Shown one piece after another: positions 61,435 to 64,000 of a stretch of DNA of 64,000 nt (the stretch's first letter is position 1; every line of letters starts with the position of its first letter). This DNA comes from Phycisphaerae bacterium (GTDB lineage Bacteria; Planctomycetota; Phycisphaerae; Phycisphaerales; SM1A02). The position numbers were made by a program, and so were the translations under genes. The stretch lies in assembly GCA_002711415.1 (NCBI GenBank), contig PARI01000032.1, forward strand, positions 167,150 to 231,149. Direction: 5' to 3'. The notes beneath the pieces are model-generated. The model saw nothing but the letters and a program-made list of their open reading frames with translations. It made no database searches and was not told the DNA's origin.

Positions 61435-62736
61435 TCACATCGAGATGAGGATCAGCACGACGTTCAGCAGCACGCTCAGGATGCAGCCGATCAGCAGGGC
61501 GATCACGAGCGGGTTGCTCATCAGTCCAGGCTCATGGGCCGGCCTGACGATTTCGGGCTCCTGGTTCTGTGATTCAATCGTGGAGAGAACGCTCTGCATG
61601 TCCACGACCGGTCGTGCATGGATCGGCATGTTCCCGGCGACGACCGCATCCAGATCCTCGATCAGCGTCTCGACCTCCTGATACCGATCAGGGACTTTCT
61701 TGGCCATCATCTTCTCGATTATGAGCGAGACGCCAGCACCGAGGTCGGGATTGACGTGATCCGGTGGCTTGAGCTCGCTCTTGAGATGTCGGTGCATCAC
61801 CTCAGAGGGATTCTTGCCCTCGAACGGCACCCGTCCCGTGACCATGTGATAGAAGGTCGCCCCGAGGCCGTAGATGTCACACTGCTTGCCGATGTCGACC
61901 TGTCCGCGGATCTGCTCGGGCGAGATGTAGAAGGGTGTGCCGTAGGCGCGGCCTGACTCGGCCTCGGCCGCCTCCTTGTCCGTGATCGCCCTCGCCAGGC
62001 CAAGGTCCGCCAGCTTCACGGTCCCGGTGCTGCTGATCATGATGTTCTTGGGCTTGATGTCCCTGTGGATGAACCCCTGGCTGTGGGCATGCTTGAGGGC
62101 CGAGGCCACCTGGAGAACGATGTCGATGGCCTCGCTCTCCTCGAGCTTCCTGGCCTTCTTGATCCTGTCGTAGACGGTATCGCCATCAACGTACTCCATG
62201 ACGAAGTAGTGGTGCTCCCCGGCCTTGCCGACGTCATACGCCCCGACGATGTTCTGATCGTTGAGCTTGGCCGCGGCCCGTCCTTCCTTGTAGAAACGCT
62301 CGATGAAGGTCTCGTTGGACGAGAACTTGATCGGGAGGATCTTGATCGCGACCAGTCCGTCAAGGCTGATCTGCTTGGCGAGAAACACCTTGGCCATCGC
62401 GCCTTCGCCGAGCTTCCGGATGATCCTGTACCCCGGGATCCTCCTGGAGACCCTCTCGTCGGCAAAGTCCCTCTTGAGCCGTTCAAGCTGTCGCTGCGTG
62501 ACGTAGTCCTCCTTGAAGAGGATCTCCGAGAGCGTTCGCGGTCGGTCTGACTCGCTCGCCTTCTCCAGCAACTGCTTGCAGTCGAGCAGTTCCTGCTCGG
62601 TCACCATCCCGTGATCGACGACCATCTGGCCCAGCAGGGTCTCGAATCCTCCCCGGCTGTCCCCCTTGCTGCTGTCGGAGTCCAGCTCGGCAGGCTGCTT
62701 GCCCTTGGGATCTAAGTTCTCGCCTGAATCGCTCAC
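61435..62736 (-). CDS. Membrane-anchored Ser/Thr protein kinase
   Basis: 433 residues. Two short tandem motifs at 36-53 (GQMVVDHGMVTEQELLDC) and 70-87 (SEILFKEDYVTQRQLERL) resemble the MshEN half-repeats. The Hanks-type kinase domain follows (about 103-375): G-loop KLGEGAMAKVFLA, K132 (VAIKIL), catalytic HRDIKPKNIM, DLGLA (for DFG) and GTPFYISPEQ. A C-terminal membrane helix (about 412-432) tethers it. No PASTA repeats are present. The start is a GTG at 62736. It is divergent from the GT9 gene. Confidence 0.92.
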   Translation of the reverse strand: MSDSGENLDPKGKQPAELDSDSSKGDSRGGFETLLGQMVVDHGMVTEQELLDCKQLLEKASESDRPRTLSEILFKEDYVTQRQLERLKRDFADERVSRRIPGYRIIRKLGEGAMAKVFLAKQISLDGLVAIKILPIKFSSNETFIERFYKEGRAAAKLNDQNIVGAYDVGKAGEHHYFVMEYVDGDTVYDRIKKARKLEESEAIDIVLQVASALKHAHSQGFIHRDIKPKNIMISSTGTVKLADLGLARAITDKEAAEAESGRAYGTPFYISPEQIRGQVDIGKQCDIYGLGATFYHMVTGRVPFEGKNPSEVMHRHLKSELKPPDHVNPDLGAGVSLIIEKMMAKKVPDRYQEVETLIEDLDAVVAGNMPIHARPVVDMQSVLSTIESQNQEPEIVRPAHEPGLMSNPLVIALLIGCILSVLLNVVLILISM

Positions 62737-62762
62737 GTGCTGCTCGATGCCTCCATCCGGTC

Positions 62763-62792
62763 TATGTTGACCAGAAGGAGGTCCATGTCAAC
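62763..62792 (-). promoter_or_regulatory. Possible promoter and dyad before the kinase gene
   Basis: On the minus strand a perfect TTGACA (62786-62791) lies 17 bases from AACATA (62763-62768), a weak -10. GTTGAC (62767-62772) and GTCAAC (62787-62792) form a 6-base inverted repeat across the same stretch, which may be an operator. Confidence 0.35.
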
Positions 62793-62834
62793 CTTGTTGA
62801 AGGTGCCTGTCCCGGGCGTGAGCCTCGCTCAAGC

Positions 62835-62840
62835 TATACT
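62835..62840 (+). promoter_or_regulatory. -10 hexamer TATACT of the GT9 gene
   Basis: TATACT ends nine bases before the ATG at 62850, so the leader would be about three bases. No ribosome binding site is present between them. Confidence 0.5.
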
Positions 62841-62849
62841 CCACCGCGG

Positions 62850-63938
62850 ATGGCCACTCGTTCAATGAGTCCCCAGAGCAGTTTGGAGCATTCCGAGGCA
62901 CCCCGTGAGTCCACCAGGAGTGTCCTGCTGGTCAGGCCGAGCGCCCTCGGGGATGTCTGTCGCTCGGTGCCCGTGCTGGCCTCACTGGGCAGGGCCTTTC
63001 CCTCGGCTCGAATCGACTGGCTCGTGCAGCCGGAGTTCGTGGATGCGATCAGGGCCCACCCCACTCTGAATGAAGCCGTTGACTTTCCACGTTCGCGATT
63101 CGCCCGCTGGTGGTTTCCTCCACGCACATTCGAGTTTCTCCGCTGGGTGCGCACCTTCAGGCACCGCTACGACCTCGTGGTCGACTGCCAGGGCCTGTTC
63201 AGGAGCGGCCTGGTCACGCGGGCGACCGGGGCCCCGATCCGCATCGGCGATCGGAATGCTCGAGAGTTCGCCTGGCTGGGATACAATCGACGTCACGTGG
63301 TCGATGGACATGCTCACAGCGTCGATCGCTGGCTCGCCCTGATCGCATCCGAGGGAATCGAGCCCATTCCCGACACGAGGTTGTACCTGTCCGACGAGGA
63401 TCGTCACTGGCACCGTGCGCAGTCCCTTGGCGATCGGTATGCGGTCATCGCTCCAACCAGTCGCTGGGGCAGCAAGCGATGGCCGATCGATCGGTGGAGC
63501 AAGGTGCTGCCTTCACTGGCGGATCACGGCATCGAGGCAGTGGTCTTGGTCGGGGCTCCCGGTGAGCAGGAGCAGACCGCCACCCTGAGGCAGGGTTCCT
63601 CAAGCAGTCCCATGAGCATGATCGACATGACGGGCCGTACCACTGTGGGGCAGATGATGTCCCTGCTCAATGGTGCATCGATCGTCCTGAGCTGTGATTC
63701 TGCCGCCATGCACATGACCGTCGGATTCGACCGGCCGCTCGTGGCGTTGTTCGGTCCCACCGATCCATCCTATGTCGGACCATACGGACGCCCTGATGCG
63801 GTGATCCGTGCACCGGGGGCGACTGGACACGTCTCACATCGACACCATGACGATTCCACCATGTCCCGGATCACCCACACTGCGGTCATCCAGCGGGTCA
63901 ACGAGGTTCTTGACGCAGAAGGATCCTCCTCCCGATGA
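62850..63938 (+). CDS. Family 9 glycosyltransferase (heptosyltransferase-like)
   Basis: 362 residues of the GT9 (ADP-heptose:LPS heptosyltransferase) family. The N-terminal RPSALGDVCRSVPVLASL is the family opening; IAPTSRWGSKRWPIDRW lies at the donor side; SCDSAAMHMTVGFDRPLVALFGPTD is the C-terminal signature. The acceptor may be a lipopolysaccharide core or another glycan. A start a few codons later (MSPQSS) is possible. The stop overlaps the maf start by four bases (ATGA). Confidence 0.92.
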   Translation: MATRSMSPQSSLEHSEAPRESTRSVLLVRPSALGDVCRSVPVLASLGRAFPSARIDWLVQPEFVDAIRAHPTLNEAVDFPRSRFARWWFPPRTFEFLRWVRTFRHRYDLVVDCQGLFRSGLVTRATGAPIRIGDRNAREFAWLGYNRRHVVDGHAHSVDRWLALIASEGIEPIPDTRLYLSDEDRHWHRAQSLGDRYAVIAPTSRWGSKRWPIDRWSKVLPSLADHGIEAVVLVGAPGEQEQTATLRQGSSSSPMSMIDMTGRTTVGQMMSLLNGASIVLSCDSAAMHMTVGFDRPLVALFGPTDPSYVGPYGRPDAVIRAPGATGHVSHRHHDDSTMSRITHTAVIQRVNEVLDAEGSSSR

Positions 63939-64000
63939 GTGTCCCACTGCTCCTTGCCAGCCGCTCACCTCGCCGGATCCAGATGCTCAGGGAAGCCGGC
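63935..64000 (+). CDS. maf: Maf-family nucleotide pyrophosphatase, cut by the window end
   Basis: Only the first 22 codons are inside the window. They read M-S-V-P-L-L-L-A-S-R-S-P-R-R-I-Q-M-L-R and so on, with the S-R-S-P-R-R nucleotide-binding motif that opens every Maf protein (dTTP/UTP or m7GTP pyrophosphatase). The ATG overlaps the stop of the GT9 gene as ATGA, so it is coupled. The rest is beyond position 64000. Confidence 0.85.
   Translation, partial: MSVPLLLASRSPRRIQMLREAG

Overview
The window is about 64 kb of GC-rich, densely coded bacterial chromosome with roughly 52 genes. No rRNA, tRNA, CRISPR array, insertion sequence or prophage gene is visible. Gene content points to a planctomycete, most likely a member of the Phycisphaerae: a complete type II secretion (T2SS) operon with a second pilus-like cluster, tandem long prepilin-type proteins with H-x9-DG type secreted domains, an FloA/NfeD module, a UDPGP-family pyrophosphorylase, an orphan Ser/Thr kinase with a C-terminal anchor and a divergent sigma-70 factor. 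The lineage call rests on content and style, not on a marker-gene tree.

Layout. 1-4.1 kb: membrane protein, tandem GNAT, UDPGP pyrophosphorylase and PhoU, all on the minus strand. 4.1-6.4 kb: pdxJ, dapA and a Nudix hydrolase on plus. 6.4-10.4 kb: a phosphohexomutase (minus), then a PTPS-III-type pterin enzyme translationally coupled to polyphosphate kinase. 10.4-16.4 kb: a tightly packed pilT-pilC-pseudopilin cluster including an 801-residue PilX-like protein with EF-hand loops. 16.5-22.9 kb: an LEA-like lipoprotein, a 1380-residue exported PQQ-propeller protein, a polyacidic small protein and a large lipoprotein coupled to the secretin. 23-36.5 kb: the T2SS operon, transcribed on minus in the order gspE-F-G-H-I-J-K-L-M-C-D. 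36.5-42.1 kb: an exported helical protein, an orphan CoA-transferase subunit, an MFS carrier, a sigma factor and ndk. 42.3-45.4 kb: both subunits of an archaeal-type DNA topoisomerase VI. 45.4-49.4 kb: histidine kinase, cold-shock protein, pnp and rpsO. 49.6-54.9 kb: acyl-CoA carboxylase beta, rdgB, a YkgJ protein, a flippase-like protein and a GT2. 54.9-58.4 kb: floA, nfeD and an NfeD serine protease. 58.5-60.4 kb: two prepilin-type proteins. 60.9-64 kb: ridA, Ser/Thr kinase, GT9 and the start of maf.

How the parts work together. The centre of the window is an envelope and secretion island: an ATPase (GspE), platform (GspF), five pseudopilins, the inner-membrane assembly GspC/L/M and the secretin GspD, plus a candidate lipoprotein partner. 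A second retraction ATPase/platform set carries its own minor pilins. Two features stand out in the T2SS. First, GspC and GspL end in the same 55-residue helical domain, alignable without gaps. Second, the secretin's signal peptide lies in a different frame, separated from the body by a run of eight C. An archaeal-type topoisomerase VI with lysine-rich tails on both subunits is the other main curiosity.

Regulatory style. Several genes have a TAnnnT -10 hexamer only 6-10 nt before the start codon, suggesting leaderless or near-leaderless mRNAs. Several stop codons are followed at once by strong hairpins lacking a U-tract. One textbook intrinsic terminator (58418-58458) and one well-spaced promoter (rpsO) are also clear. 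All functional calls come from reading motifs by eye; no database search was possible.
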